Shown here: positions 33,710 to 42,405 of the stretch, one piece after another
Layout of the letters: each line of letters begins with the position of its first letter
Position numbering within the stretch: the first letter of the stretch is position 1
Assembly (NCBI GenBank): GCA_022564545.1
Contig: JADFLG010000007.1
Location: 1-44,107 of the forward strand
Direction: 5' to 3'
Source: Chloroflexota bacterium
GTDB lineage: Bacteria; Chloroflexota; Dehalococcoidia; Lucifugimonadales; Lucifugimonadaceae
DNA: 44,107 nt
The notes under the pieces: generated by a model
What the model saw: only the letters and a program-made list of their open reading frames with translations
What the model was told of the DNA's origin: nothing
Databases searched by the model: none
Translations under genes and position numbers: made by a program

Positions 33710-35031
33710 CCCGTCTGGCCCTGGAGCGTCAGTAAACTGATCGCCTCGACGTGGCGGGTTTGCGGAAACATGTCGATCGGGCGGACGACCTCCAACCTGT
33801 AAACACCCTCGCTGCAGAGCAGGTCGAGGTCCCGCGCCAGTGCAGCCGGTTCACACGAAACCATAAGCACTTTCTTCGGCTTCAGTTTCTTGACTGAAGC
33901 CAGCACGTCGGGATGACATCCGACCCTCGGTGGGTCGAGCAACAGCACGTCCACAACCCCATCACCAGCACCATGCCCGGTATGGGACCCAGCGCCGGGC
34001 CAATTCTCAGGCCGGTTGCCCCAGTTGCCCCAGCCGCCGAGCACTACCTCGGTCTTTCCGTGGATGAACTCGACGTTCTCAACGCACTCAGAATTGAGTT
34101 TCGCATCTTCGATGGCTGACGCCGACTCTTCGATTCCGATCACCCGTCGAACGTACGGTGCGAGGAGAACCGCGAACACGCCGACTCCGGAGTAAGCGTC
34201 GATCATCAATTCGCTGCCGTTGAGGTCGAGCAGTTCACGGACCTCGTCAACCGCTCGTGACAGTTGCCCGGTGTTCACCTGAAAAAACGACGAGGCTGCA
34301 ACCCTGAAGCGAGCACCTCTTACTTCTTCCTCGTAATGTTGCCTGCCGGTAACAACACCAGGTCCAGAAATGTTCATGCGCGGCTGAACCAGAATCGAAC
34401 CGGTGTTGGACCCGACCCTGATCGTCATTTGGGTTTGTCCCGCCATGCGGTCTTGCACGAGCTTCAGAGTGTCGTTGATCGGCCCGTCCATCAACAGGCA
34501 CTCTTCGATCCGCAAAAACCGCCGGGTCACCGCGTTTACATAACCGACCTGCCCCGCATCATCTCGTTTGCCGATCGTGAAACGACCGTGATTGCGATAC
34601 CCGAGCCGTTTAGCACTCTCGACTGTAGCGTCGACTTCCACATGTGAAAGGCTCTCGTACCTGTTTATCTCGAGTTGAACCCGATTTCGCTTCAGTTCGA
34701 GTTGATGGCCATACGAAACGTGCTGCCACTGACATCCACTGCAGGTCAGAAAATACCGGCACTCGGCCTCAACGCGCTCGGCCGCCGGTTGGAGCACCTG
34801 AACGACCTTTGCCGCAATCCGTTCGGGAAACCGCCTCTGCACCTCGGCTATTACCACCTCGCCCGGCAGGCCGCCGGCGACCACAATCGGGGCCCCTTCG
34901 ATATCGGCTGTCGCAGCTCCGGTATCGTCGATCTCACCGAGCGTGATTTCGAACCGGTCACCGGGATTAAGATCGACATGTTCGGTCAGATCCGGACCCG
35001 TGTAGCGTTTCCGGTGCCTTCGTTTTGCCAT
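33706..35031 (-). CDS. TrmA/RumA-type (uracil-C5) RNA methyltransferase
   Basis: A 441-residue SAM-dependent enzyme, probably modifying 23S rRNA (RlmD/RlmCD-like) or tRNA. An N-terminal TRAM domain (about 20-80) is followed by Cys residues for a 4Fe-4S cluster (CRYFLTCSGCQW). SSFFQVN, MIDAYSGVGVFA (SAM loop) and LLLDPPRVG are present. The catalytic Cys is in MVSCEPAALARD. Between VVLGG and VVDVLLLDPP there is a Trp/Gly/Asn-rich insertion (WGNWGNRPENWPGAGSHTGHG) not usual for the family. First gene of the operon leading to maf, tatB and tatC, divergent from lipA. Confidence 0.88.
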   Translation of the reverse strand: MAKRRHRKRYTGPDLTEHVDLNPGDRFEITLGEIDDTGAATADIEGAPIVVAGGLPGEVVIAEVQRRFPERIAAKVVQVLQPAAERVEAECRYFLTCSGCQWQHVSYGHQLELKRNRVQLEINRYESLSHVEVDATVESAKRLGYRNHGRFTIGKRDDAGQVGYVNAVTRRFLRIEECLLMDGPINDTLKLVQDRMAGQTQMTIRVGSNTGSILVQPRMNISGPGVVTGRQHYEEEVRGARFRVAASSFFQVNTGQLSRAVDEVRELLDLNGSELMIDAYSGVGVFAVLLAPYVRRVIGIEESASAIEDAKLNSECVENVEFIHGKTEVVLGGWGNWGNRPENWPGAGSHTGHGAGDGVVDVLLLDPPRVGCHPDVLASVKKLKPKKVLMVSCEPAALARDLDLLCSEGVYRLEVVRPIDMFPQTRHVEAISLLTLQGQTG

Positions 35032-35220
35032 GTAGTAAATCGAACCTCACCAGTAAATAACCCGGTAAATAACAGGGTGCCGAAGTCATCACTCCGCACA
35101 CTGGAATAATTGCGCTGTCTGCTATTCTGAACCAGTTCAGGGCCAGTTGCGCCCGCCCCCCGGTTGTGTGCAGCAACGTATTGGTCCGTAAATCGTCTGT
35201 TTCGAATCGAAATAAATCTA

Positions 35221-36141
35221 TTGGTATCAAAGTCAGAAAATCCAGGCTCCCTGACCATCGAACGAAGATTGCCCGATTGGTTTAAGGTCAGGGCACCGGG
35301 AGGCGAAAACTTCCTTGAGATTCGCAAGAAGATCAAGGGAGCGGGGCTGAACACGGTTTGTGAAGAAGCCGCCTGCCCGAACATCGGCGAATGCTGGGAC
35401 CGGGGCACGGCAACTTTCATGATCCTCGGCAACACGTGCACTCGGGCCTGTTCGTACTGTAACGTCAAAACCGGTTGGCCAAGTACGGTCGACTTCGCAG
35501 AGCCGTTCAGAGTCGCCACGACCGTGAAACAGATGGGGCTGAACTACACCGTGATTACATCGGTTGATCGCGACGACCTGCCCGACTACGGTTCGGGCAT
35601 TTTCGCACAAACGATTAACCAGGTGAAACGGGTCACGCCCAATTGCAAGATCGAAGTGCTTATCCCCGACTTTGAAGGCGATTACGAGTCGCTCGAACGG
35701 GTCGTGAAGGCCGGGCCCCATGTTCTCAACCACAATATCGAGACCACACGACGTGTGTTCAGGAAAGTTCGCCCGCGTGGCAACTACGATCTGTCGCTCG
35801 AATTGTTGAAGCGAGTGAAAGAGATCAACCCGTATATGCCGTCGAAGTCGGGGATGATGGTCGGACTCGGCGAGACGAAATCGGAACTCCTCGAAACGAT
35901 GGCCGACCTGCGGGCGATCGACTGCGATCTTCTCACGATCGGCCAGTACCTGCGTCCGTCCAAGCGACACCACCCGATCATCCGGTATTACCATCCGGAG
36001 GAGTTCAAGGAACTCGAACAGGCTGGCCTCGAAATGGGTTTCAAGCACGTGGCGTCAGGACCTCTTGTGCGCAGCTCTTACCACGCCGACGAACAGCACG
36101 ACGCGGCTATCGATAAAATCCTCGAAGCGGCACATTCATAA
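35221..36141 (+). CDS. lipA: Lipoyl synthase
   Basis: About 306 residues. There is no ATG; TTG at 35221 is chosen because it lies 16 codons before the conserved RRLPDWFKVRAPGG. A TTG at 35164 is the alternative and no clear ribosome site decides. The auxiliary cluster Cys set is CEEAACPNIGEC, and the radical-SAM CxxxCxxC is CTRACSYC. GLGETKSELLETM, DLLTIGQYLRPS and the closing GPLVRSSYHADEQ complete the family pattern, with the RSSY Ser as cluster ligand. It inserts two sulfurs into octanoyl groups on 2-oxo-acid dehydrogenases. No lipB is visible nearby. Confidence 0.93.
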   Translation: MVSKSENPGSLTIERRLPDWFKVRAPGGENFLEIRKKIKGAGLNTVCEEAACPNIGECWDRGTATFMILGNTCTRACSYCNVKTGWPSTVDFAEPFRVATTVKQMGLNYTVITSVDRDDLPDYGSGIFAQTINQVKRVTPNCKIEVLIPDFEGDYESLERVVKAGPHVLNHNIETTRRVFRKVRPRGNYDLSLELLKRVKEINPYMPSKSGMMVGLGETKSELLETMADLRAIDCDLLTIGQYLRPSKRHHPIIRYYHPEEFKELEQAGLEMGFKHVASGPLVRSSYHADEQHDAAIDKILEAAHS

Positions 36142-36200
36142 TTTGATCTGACGCATTCTTGGCCTGGCTAACTCGAATCAGAGCCAGAGAGCAGCGAATA

Positions 36201-37019
36201 ATGTCGACCCTGTACGTTGTCGCAACGCCCATCGGGAATCTTTCCGACCTGACCGTGCGTGCTACAGAAATTCTGTCGACCGTTCCGACCGTTGCAGCCG
36301 AGGACACCCGGGTCACCCGAAAACTTCTCAATCACATTGGGACGTCACCCCGGCTCGAAAGCCTGCACGAGCACACAACACCAGACCGCCTGAAAAGCAT
36401 CGTTGCAAAACTCGAATCGGGCGACATAGCCCTGGTTACCGATGCCGGAACTCCCGGCATTAGCGACCCCGGTGCGGCACTCGTGCGAGAGGCGGTCGCA
36501 GCCGGACACGACATAGTCCCGCTGCCCGGACCCTCCGCAGTCAGCACTGCCCTGTCAGTAACGGGCTGGACGTTTGCAAGGTTCCTGTTCCTGGGATTCC
36601 TGCCCCGTAAGCAAAACGACAGGGTCTCGACACTAAAAAGCGTCGCTGCCGAGCCGGGCCCGATCATCCTCTACGAATCACCGCATCGCATAACGGTCGT
36701 CCTGGCCGACATTCACGCAGTGCTCCCTGATCGTCAGCTGGTAATTTGCAGGGAGTTGACGAAACTTTACGAAGAGATATTCAGGGGCACGGCCTCTGAA
36801 GCCGCGCTGCACTTCGGAGAACCCCGCGGCGAATTCGTGATCGTGATCCAGGGACTCGGCGAGCAACCAGCAGAAGCAATATCGGACGACTGTATCGTCG
36901 AATCACTCCGCGATCTCGGTTTACAGGGCCTCAAAGGTCGCAGCCTTGTCGACCGGGCTGTAGAACTCACAGGGGCACCGAAAAACAGGGTGTATCGCCT
37001 ATCGCTGGACAGTGACTGA
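36201..37019 (+). CDS. rsmI: 16S rRNA (cytidine-1402-2'-O)-methyltransferase
   Basis: A 272-residue protein starting MSTLYVVATPIGNLSDLTVRA, the family N-terminus; the frame extends 14 codons upstream without similarity. AEDTRVTRKLLNH, LVTDAGTPGISDPGAALV, PLPGPSAVSTALSVTG and FLGFLPRK are signature blocks of the SAM-binding tetrapyrrole-methylase fold. With RsmH it makes m4Cm1402 in the decoding centre. It lies 59 bases after lipA. Confidence 0.94.
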   Translation: MSTLYVVATPIGNLSDLTVRATEILSTVPTVAAEDTRVTRKLLNHIGTSPRLESLHEHTTPDRLKSIVAKLESGDIALVTDAGTPGISDPGAALVREAVAAGHDIVPLPGPSAVSTALSVTGWTFARFLFLGFLPRKQNDRVSTLKSVAAEPGPIILYESPHRITVVLADIHAVLPDRQLVICRELTKLYEEIFRGTASEAALHFGEPRGEFVIVIQGLGEQPAEAISDDCIVESLRDLGLQGLKGRSLVDRAVELTGAPKNRVYRLSLDSD

Positions 37020-37267
37020 CCATCGTTATGCCTGTGTTTTACTGGCATTCAGCCGCTATTTTCCTGCCACCTCGAACCACCAGAAATTGTTCTGATTCCA
37101 GTTGGGCCGTAGCTATAATGAATCCCGGTAAGCAACTGTGTATGTGACCGCCGCCGACGCTGAAAATTCCTTCGACTAACGGATGAAACGTCGCGTTTCC
37201 GGCGTCAGACCCCTGATCGACCACCGGCCAGTAATAGCCAGAGCCGGCCAGAGTTCGGAATTCCCAC

Positions 37268-38935
37268 TTGCCTCGCAAAATTCTCGTCGCCGTCGCCTGG
37301 CCGTATGTGAACGGCGAGCCTCACCTCGGCCACATCGCAGGCATGAACGTACCTGCCGACATCTTCGCCCGGTTCCACCGGATCATCGGCAACGATGTGG
37401 TGATGGTCTCCGGCTCCGACATGCACGGTACCCCGACCGTACTGAAGGCCATTGACGAAGGCGTGACGCCTGAAGAAATCGCAGGTCGCTACCACGAGAT
37501 CTGGAAAACATCTCTGGAGGAAATGAACTTCTCCTACGACCTCTACACCCACACTCACACAGACCGTCACCGTGAGATCGTCCAGGACCTCTTTACCACG
37601 ATCAAAGAAAAGGGCTACCTCGTTGAAGCGACTCAGTCGATGCCGTTTTCGGAAACGGAACAACGCTTCCTCTCAGATCGGTTTGTCGTGGGGACCTGCC
37701 CGCACTGCGGATATGATTCTGCGCGGGGTGATCAGTGCGACAACTGTGGCCGAACACTCGACGCGGTCGATCTGATCGACATCCGAAGTCGCAGGGACGG
37801 GTCGACTCCCGTTTTCAAGGACACCACTCACCAGTTCTTTACGCTTGGCGCGTTCCAGGAGCAACTTCAGGAATGGGTGATGGGCAAAGACGACTGGCGC
37901 CTGAACGTCCGCAATCAAACCCTCGGCATGCTCCGGGAAGGGCTGCACGACCGGGCAATGACCCGCGACATCGAGTGGGGCGTGCCGGTTCCTCTCGAAG
38001 GGTACGAATCGAAGCGAATCTACGTCTGGTTCGAAGCCGTGACTGGCTATCTGTCCGCAACACGGGTGTGGGCCGAGCAGCAGGGCACGCCCGACGCCTG
38101 GAAAAAATGGTGGGTCGAACCAGACGGTGAAACCTACTACTTCCAGGGCAAGGACAATGTCCCATTCCACACGATCATCTGGCCGGCGCTCTTGCTCGCT
38201 TATGGCGGCCTCAACCTCCCGACAGATGTCGTCGCGAACGAATACCTAAATCTTGGAGGCGTCGACTTCTCCAAGAGTCGCGGACACGCTGTGTGGCTGC
38301 CGGATTTCCTCACTCGCTACGAGCCAGACCCACTGCGGTACTACCTTTCCTCGATCATGCCGGAAACCTCCGATTCCGAGTTCACCTGGGAGGGTTTCGT
38401 AGCCGCAAACAACAACGAACTGGTCGCGACTTTCGGAAACTTCGTACACCGCGTACTGACCATCACAACCCGCAACTTCGATAACGCCGTGCCAGAACCG
38501 GGTGACCTCGACGAAATCGATAATGGAGCCCTCGCCGCATGCGACAGGGCGCTCGATGAAGTGGCTGCGGCGATAGAAGCGCGCCGATTCCGCGATGGCC
38601 TGCGTGCCGCAATGAGACTCGCTCAGCACGGCAACAGGTACGTCGACTCGAAGCAACCCTGGAAGGTCGTTAAGGACGACAAGGGGGCTGCAGGCACGAC
38701 TTTATGGATAGGACTGAACATCATCTCCACTTTGCGAACGTTGTTCTATCCATATCTGCCGACTTCTGCCGGTAAGATTCACAGTATGCTATTCACCGAA
38801 AGCGACACGCTTGCCGACGGTTGGACCCGCAGGGACATCGTTCCGGGGTCGCCAATCGAAGAGCCAAAGCCGCTGTTCCGCAAGCTCGACGACTCGGTGG
38901 TTGAAGAAGAAAACCGCCGGCTCACCGGCGAATAA
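37268..38935 (+). CDS. metG: Methionyl-tRNA synthetase
   Basis: A 555-residue class I synthetase starting at TTG (PRKILVAVAWPYVNGEPHLGH); no better start is seen because homology begins at once. HLGH is the HIGH motif. CPHCGYDSARGDQCDNCGRTLD is an intact four-Cys zinc knuckle. The KMSKS motif appears as FSKSRGHAVW. It has an anticodon-binding helical domain but no C-terminal tRNA-binding domain. A 248-base leader precedes it, with a -10-like TATAAT at 37114-37119 lacking a good -35. I see no clear T-box. Confidence 0.93.
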   Translation: MPRKILVAVAWPYVNGEPHLGHIAGMNVPADIFARFHRIIGNDVVMVSGSDMHGTPTVLKAIDEGVTPEEIAGRYHEIWKTSLEEMNFSYDLYTHTHTDRHREIVQDLFTTIKEKGYLVEATQSMPFSETEQRFLSDRFVVGTCPHCGYDSARGDQCDNCGRTLDAVDLIDIRSRRDGSTPVFKDTTHQFFTLGAFQEQLQEWVMGKDDWRLNVRNQTLGMLREGLHDRAMTRDIEWGVPVPLEGYESKRIYVWFEAVTGYLSATRVWAEQQGTPDAWKKWWVEPDGETYYFQGKDNVPFHTIIWPALLLAYGGLNLPTDVVANEYLNLGGVDFSKSRGHAVWLPDFLTRYEPDPLRYYLSSIMPETSDSEFTWEGFVAANNNELVATFGNFVHRVLTITTRNFDNAVPEPGDLDEIDNGALAACDRALDEVAAAIEARRFRDGLRAAMRLAQHGNRYVDSKQPWKVVKDDKGAAGTTLWIGLNIISTLRTLFYPYLPTSAGKIHSMLFTESDTLADGWTRRDIVPGSPIEEPKPLFRKLDDSVVEEENRRLTGE

Positions 38936-38956
38936 CAGGTCCGGGCTGTTCAAATC

Positions 38957-39961
38957 ATGGTCGAAGCCATTACACAGGAAAGCATCTACGAACCGGTTGC
39001 CGACGGTCTTCAAGCCGTGGTCGACGAGATCGCCAGCATCGCGGAGAGAACGCCTGAAAATACACCCGAAAACGCCGAGGACCTCGACGCTCAATTAGGG
39101 CATGTTCTTGCCACTCCTGGCAAGCGCGTCCGGCCTGCCCTCACCCTGTTGGCCTCCCGCCTTTGGGGACATGGCATTGATGAACGGGCAATCAAGATGG
39201 CGACTGCAGTCGAACTGCTGCACATCGCGACACTCGTGCACGACGACACGGTAGACCATGCCGACACCCGGCGGGGTCGCCAGACAGCCAGCAATCTCTG
39301 GGGCCGAAACGTAGCGGTCCTTATTGGCGATTTCATATTCGCTACCTCGGCAATGTACGTCTGCGACACGAACAACATCAGGTTGGTCCGTCGCTTCGCC
39401 GAGACAATAACTGAACTGGCCCGTGGCGAACTGAACGAGATATATACAGCCTGGCGGCCGGGTGTGACGCTTGCAGATTACAACCAGCGGATTTACGACA
39501 AGACCGCTTCACTGTTCTGCACGGCCGCCGAAAGCGGAGCCGTCCTGGGCGAAGGCGATGACGAGTCGGTCGAAAACCTGCGCGGCTATGGCTATAGCAT
39601 CGGCATGGCCTACCAGGTCTACGACGATCTGCTCGACTACCGCTCGACCAGTGAAGAACTTGGAAAGCCAGCTGGTCACGACCTCGGTGAGGGAATTCTC
39701 ACGCTCCCGGCGATTATCGCAGCCAGGAACGGCGCCGCAGACGAAATCTACGGGTTCCTCGACGCACCCGAAGAAGCCAGGGGAGATCTGCTCCCGCTTG
39801 CGGTCGATGCAATCAAGCAAACTGGCGCGATGGAAAAGACTCTCCAGGTGGCCAACGACTACATAGAAACCGCTGTGCGCTCGCTCGACCGCATCCCGCC
39901 GTCCGATTCGCTCGACTCGCTGCTGGCACTCGCTGAGTACGTTCAGACCCGCAACTACTAG
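38957..39961 (+). CDS. Polyprenyl diphosphate synthase
   Basis: A 334-residue trans-prenyltransferase. The first Asp-rich motif is HIATLVHDDTVDHADTRRGR and the second is YQVYDDLLDYRST, followed by GKPAGHDLGEG. GKRVRPALTLLASRLWG is the substrate-diphosphate region. It adds isopentenyl units to make a long-chain side chain, probably for menaquinone or ubiquinone. Chain length cannot be fixed from these motifs alone. It follows metG by 21 bases and precedes nth by seven, so the three form an operon. Confidence 0.88.
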   Translation: MVEAITQESIYEPVADGLQAVVDEIASIAERTPENTPENAEDLDAQLGHVLATPGKRVRPALTLLASRLWGHGIDERAIKMATAVELLHIATLVHDDTVDHADTRRGRQTASNLWGRNVAVLIGDFIFATSAMYVCDTNNIRLVRRFAETITELARGELNEIYTAWRPGVTLADYNQRIYDKTASLFCTAAESGAVLGEGDDESVENLRGYGYSIGMAYQVYDDLLDYRSTSEELGKPAGHDLGEGILTLPAIIAARNGAADEIYGFLDAPEEARGDLLPLAVDAIKQTGAMEKTLQVANDYIETAVRSLDRIPPSDSLDSLLALAEYVQTRNY

Positions 39962-39968
39962 CCAAAAT

Positions 39969-40697
39969 ATGCCAGCAAGGGCCGCCAAACGACTTCCCAG
40001 GCGTCGCAAGACGCCATCGCCAACAGTAGAGATTACGCTTGTACAGGAGCGTCTGAACAGCATCTACGGCCCGATCGAGTGGCGACCCCGTATGGCCGCT
40101 CTCGAAGAGCTGATATTCACTGTCCTCACTCAGCACACGTCCGATCTCAACGCCGGACGGGCCTACGAATCTCTCCGCAAGCGCCTGCCGACCTGGGGTG
40201 AAGTAATTGAGGCCGACACAGTTACGGTCGCCGACGCGATTCGGCATGGCGGGCTTGCAAATCAGAAGTCGGCGCGAATCCAGAAGATCCTCGCTGAAAT
40301 CCTGAAGCGACTCGGTCATTTCGAAATCGAATTTCTTGCCACCCTGCCTATGGAGGAGACGCGTGCGTGGTTTACATCGCTGCCGGGTGTCGGACCCAAA
40401 ACCGCGGCGGTCGTGATGGCGTTTTCGCTGAATATGCCGGCGTTTCCCGTCGATACGCACGTTCACCGCGTGTCGAGGCGATTGGGGCTCATTGGCCGGA
40501 AAATTACCGCCGACCAGGCGCACCCGATCATGGAAGCAATGATCCCGGAAAACGACCGGTACGTCCTGCACGTGCTGCTCATCACACACGGCCGCCAGAT
40601 CTGCAAAGCCCGGATTCCACAGTGCGATGAATGTCCGCTGGCCATCGAATGCCCTGCCAGCACAGCCGATTCGATCGACACCGGCTCCACCACTTAG
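39969..40697 (+). CDS. nth: Endonuclease III-type DNA glycosylase/AP lyase
   Basis: A 242-residue base-excision repair enzyme. The helix-hairpin-helix is LPGVGPKTAAVVMAFS, with the catalytic Lys in GPKTA, and the catalytic Asp in VDTHVHRVSRRLG. The C-terminal 4Fe-4S ligands are C-x6-C-x2-C-x5-C (CKARIPQCDECPLAIEC). The N-terminal lead (ARAAKRLPRRRKTPS) is basic and longer than in E. coli Nth. The stop codon TAG falls inside the terminal bases of an inverted-repeat element (40694-40776), so the original C-terminus may have been altered by insertion. The closing residues DTGSTT are not part of the conserved core. Confidence 0.9.
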   Translation: MPARAAKRLPRRRKTPSPTVEITLVQERLNSIYGPIEWRPRMAALEELIFTVLTQHTSDLNAGRAYESLRKRLPTWGEVIEADTVTVADAIRHGGLANQKSARIQKILAEILKRLGHFEIEFLATLPMEETRAWFTSLPGVGPKTAAVVMAFSLNMPAFPVDTHVHRVSRRLGLIGRKITADQAHPIMEAMIPENDRYVLHVLLITHGRQICKARIPQCDECPLAIECPASTADSIDTGSTT

Positions 40698-40776
40698 GGA
40701 CTATCCCAAAACACATTAATAGGCAAAGTGAAATTCCTTCTCCCCAGGGAGAGGGGGTTTTGGGATGGTTACTTAA
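40694..40776. mobile_element. MITE-like inverted-repeat element, copy 3
   Basis: Left end GACTATCCCAAAAC and right end GTTTTGGGATGGTT are inverted with few mismatches, flanked by TTAG and CTTAA. The core ACATTAATAGGCAAAGTGAA matches the other two copies. The central palindrome is degraded (CCTTCTCCCCAGGGAGAGGG at 40737-40756). It begins within the nth stop codon. Confidence 0.75.
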
Positions 40777-40920
40777 CGACGACTTCTCGAATTATCTCGA
40801 ACGAAATTAATTCTGGCGGCCCGCACAAATGGCCGTTTTCGCCGACGCTAAGGTATGCTGATATTTGGTGCCTGAACCAATGGGGCTGAGAAGCGGTCCG
40901 GTTTTCAGAATCAGGCGCAT

Positions 40921-40996
40921 GGCCCCATCGTCCAGTGGCCTAGGACATCGCCCTTTCAAGGCGGGAACGGGAGTTCGAGTCTCCCTGGGGCTACCA
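40921..40996 (+). tRNA. tRNA-Glu (anticodon TTC)
   Basis: The cloverleaf is complete. The acceptor stem GGCCCCA pairs with TGGGGCT (one G-U). The D stem is GTCC/GGAC, and the anticodon stem TCGCC/GGCGG encloses loop CTTTCAA with TTC at 40955-40957. The T arm is CGGGA-GTTCGAGT-CTCCC-like. The 3' CCA is encoded (40994-40996). Confidence 0.95.
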
Positions 40997-41006
40997 TCTC
41001 GCCAGT

Positions 41007-41036
41007 AAAAGACCCCGATTAACTCGGGGTCTTTTT
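41007..41036. terminator. Intrinsic terminator after tRNA-Glu
   Basis: AAAAGACCCCGA (41007-41018) and TCGGGGTCTTTT (41024-41035) form a perfect 12-base stem with a five-base loop, and the T-run continues to 41036. The run of A on the left gives a T-run on the other strand, so it can also end transcription coming from the minus-strand genes. Confidence 0.9.
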
Positions 41037-41072
41037 GAGTTTTTATGGATTCGGTAAACCTGTCCGGTTCGC

Positions 41073-41405
41073 CTAATGCACAGTAATTTGATCAGGAGCA
41101 TCGACCTGGCCTGCTGCCAGGGTCCCGCCAGAACTACCGGCAGTGGTAAATACCACAGACGCGATTGCACCAGGACCTCCCGCTGTGTGAACGATGGGGG
41201 GTATGAGATCTGTGTGTTCGGTGAGTGCACACTCGCGCATGTACGTCGAAAGTTTGCGGCCAGCATCGCTCGCCAGGATCGAGATTCGATCGTAGTCCTT
41301 CCGGCTCAGTGACACGGAAACGATGACTCGCTTCACTTTGTCCACGGGCTCGCGGAGTTCGGCGTTCTCGAAATCCCACTGGCCCATCTGAGTGTCTTCT
41401 GTCAT
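41073..41405 (-). CDS. Probable antitoxin, ribbon-helix-helix-like
   Basis: A 110-residue protein. Its middle, KVKRVIVSVSLSRKDYDRISILASDAGRKLSTYMRECAL (about 24-62), has the strand-helix-helix spacing of RHH/CopG DNA-binding domains. The C-terminal part is Gly/Ala/Thr-rich and unrecognised, perhaps where a toxin is bound. Its ATG overlaps the stop of the upstream small gene by four bases. A toxin-first pair of this kind resembles BrnT/BrnA-type modules. Naming it an antitoxin is inference from size, fold and coupling. Confidence 0.6.
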   Translation of the reverse strand: MTEDTQMGQWDFENAELREPVDKVKRVIVSVSLSRKDYDRISILASDAGRKLSTYMRECALTEHTDLIPPIVHTAGGPGAIASVVFTTAGSSGGTLAAGQVDAPDQITVH

Positions 41406-41692
41406 TTTTTACCTTTGGCTTTCACTAGTGCCGTTGCCTCGCCCTTCCCGCACAACCAGGCGGTAACAGGGCGCCACACGTCGTCTTCGTTTGTGGGTTC
41501 GATAGGGATTGAAATACAGTGTCCACTGTTATCCGTCCCGATCACAAGGTGGCTGGAACGATGTTTTTTCTTGTTCCGTACAACCAGATAAGGACCATCA
41601 AGCACTTGAATTATTTGATCCACGGAGTGTGTGTGTGACCAGAATTTCTCCTCGTTGTCATCGTCGATTAGGAACGTAGATATAACGGCCAT
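41402..41692 (-). CDS. Probable toxin of a toxin-antitoxin pair
   Basis: A 96-residue protein if started at MAVISTFLIDD; an ATG 16 codons upstream (41740) is possible. The sequence FWSHTHSVDQIIQVLDGPYLVVRNKKKHRSSHLVIGTDNSGHCISIPIEP, then DVWRPVTAWL, resembles small BrnT-like toxin proteins, in which a basic stretch and a late Trp-Arg-Pro-Val-Thr-Ala segment are conserved. Many are RNases, but activity here is unproven. It is followed, with overlap, by the RHH-like gene. A divergent gene starts about 65 bases away. Confidence 0.6.
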   Translation of the reverse strand: MAVISTFLIDDDNEEKFWSHTHSVDQIIQVLDGPYLVVRNKKKHRSSHLVIGTDNSGHCISIPIEPTNEDDVWRPVTAWLCGKGEATALVKAKGKK

Positions 41693-41721
41693 TGACTTGT
41701 CTGTACGACAGAGCTTACTAT
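41692..41721 (+). promoter_or_regulatory. Candidate promoter of the DUF6941-like gene
   Basis: TTGACT (41692-41697), 18 bases and TACTAT (41716-41721) give a plausible promoter. A small inverted repeat, TGTC and GACA, lies in the spacer. It overlaps the start of the divergent toxin gene. Confidence 0.45.
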
Positions 41722-41758
41722 GTATTACATTATCATACAAGAGTCAAAGGGCAGTGTG

Positions 41759-42217
41759 GTGGACGAACAAAACATAGATATTGAATTCCTGATTCTGGCC
41801 GATCTCGCTCAAGTAATTGGCGGAAAACTTCACATGATGGGTGGAGGTTGGGACCGAATTAACGTCCAGAATTTTCCACATATCCAGTCATTCTCAATTG
41901 CCACAGCGATATCCGTTCCGTGGGCGCACACAAACGAGAAGCACAACATCATGATCACGATGGTGGACGAGGACGGCCAGCAAGAACTGTTTAAGATCGA
42001 AGGGGAATTTGAGGTCGGGAGAGCGCCAGGAATCAAGCCAGGGTCGTCTCAGCGGTTAATGATGGCCTTCACCGTAAACAGCTTGAAATTTTCCGAGCCC
42101 AAGGTGTATTCGATCATCTCTTTCATTGACGGACAAGAAATTAGGCGCCTTGAGTTCAACGTCATCCCAACTCCAGTGCTTCAAGCCAAAATGTCGAATC
42201 AGCAACAGTCTGCGTAA
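41759..42217 (+). CDS. DUF6941-like protein
   Basis: A 152-residue protein starting at the GTG at 41759, chosen because AAAGG lies eight bases upstream and because the upstream ATG (41720) falls on the likely -10. The pattern IEFLILADLAQVIGGKLHMMGGGWDRI, then HIQSFSIATAISVPW, fits DUF6941, a family of unknown function with a beta-rich fold. FLILAD and GGKLHMMGG are the most recognisable parts. It stands alone on the plus strand between a toxin-antitoxin pair and a minus-strand operon. I do not know its role. Confidence 0.65.
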   Translation: MDEQNIDIEFLILADLAQVIGGKLHMMGGGWDRINVQNFPHIQSFSIATAISVPWAHTNEKHNIMITMVDEDGQQELFKIEGEFEVGRAPGIKPGSSQRLMMAFTVNSLKFSEPKVYSIISFIDGQEIRRLEFNVIPTPVLQAKMSNQQQSA

Positions 42218-42405
42218 TTCGATGGTAGATAAAACCGGCCCTTACTTGCATTCAGCGACACACAACTGAACGGGCTTTTTCGTTCCAGATTTTGGTCAAT
42301 TGGCGCTGCCCATGCTGTCGCTGAAACTGTCTGTCTGATGGAAACGCTTGCCACCAGCAGGAAGTCGCGTCAGAGCCAACAGGCAATCCATTCCCCCACC
42401 CGAAA

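Noticed and set aside
35233-36048. Minus-strand frame of 271 codons
   Set aside because: It is antisense to lipA.
37020-37267. T-box or other riboswitch in the metG leader
   Set aside because: I could not find a T-box sequence or a convincing terminator/antiterminator pair.
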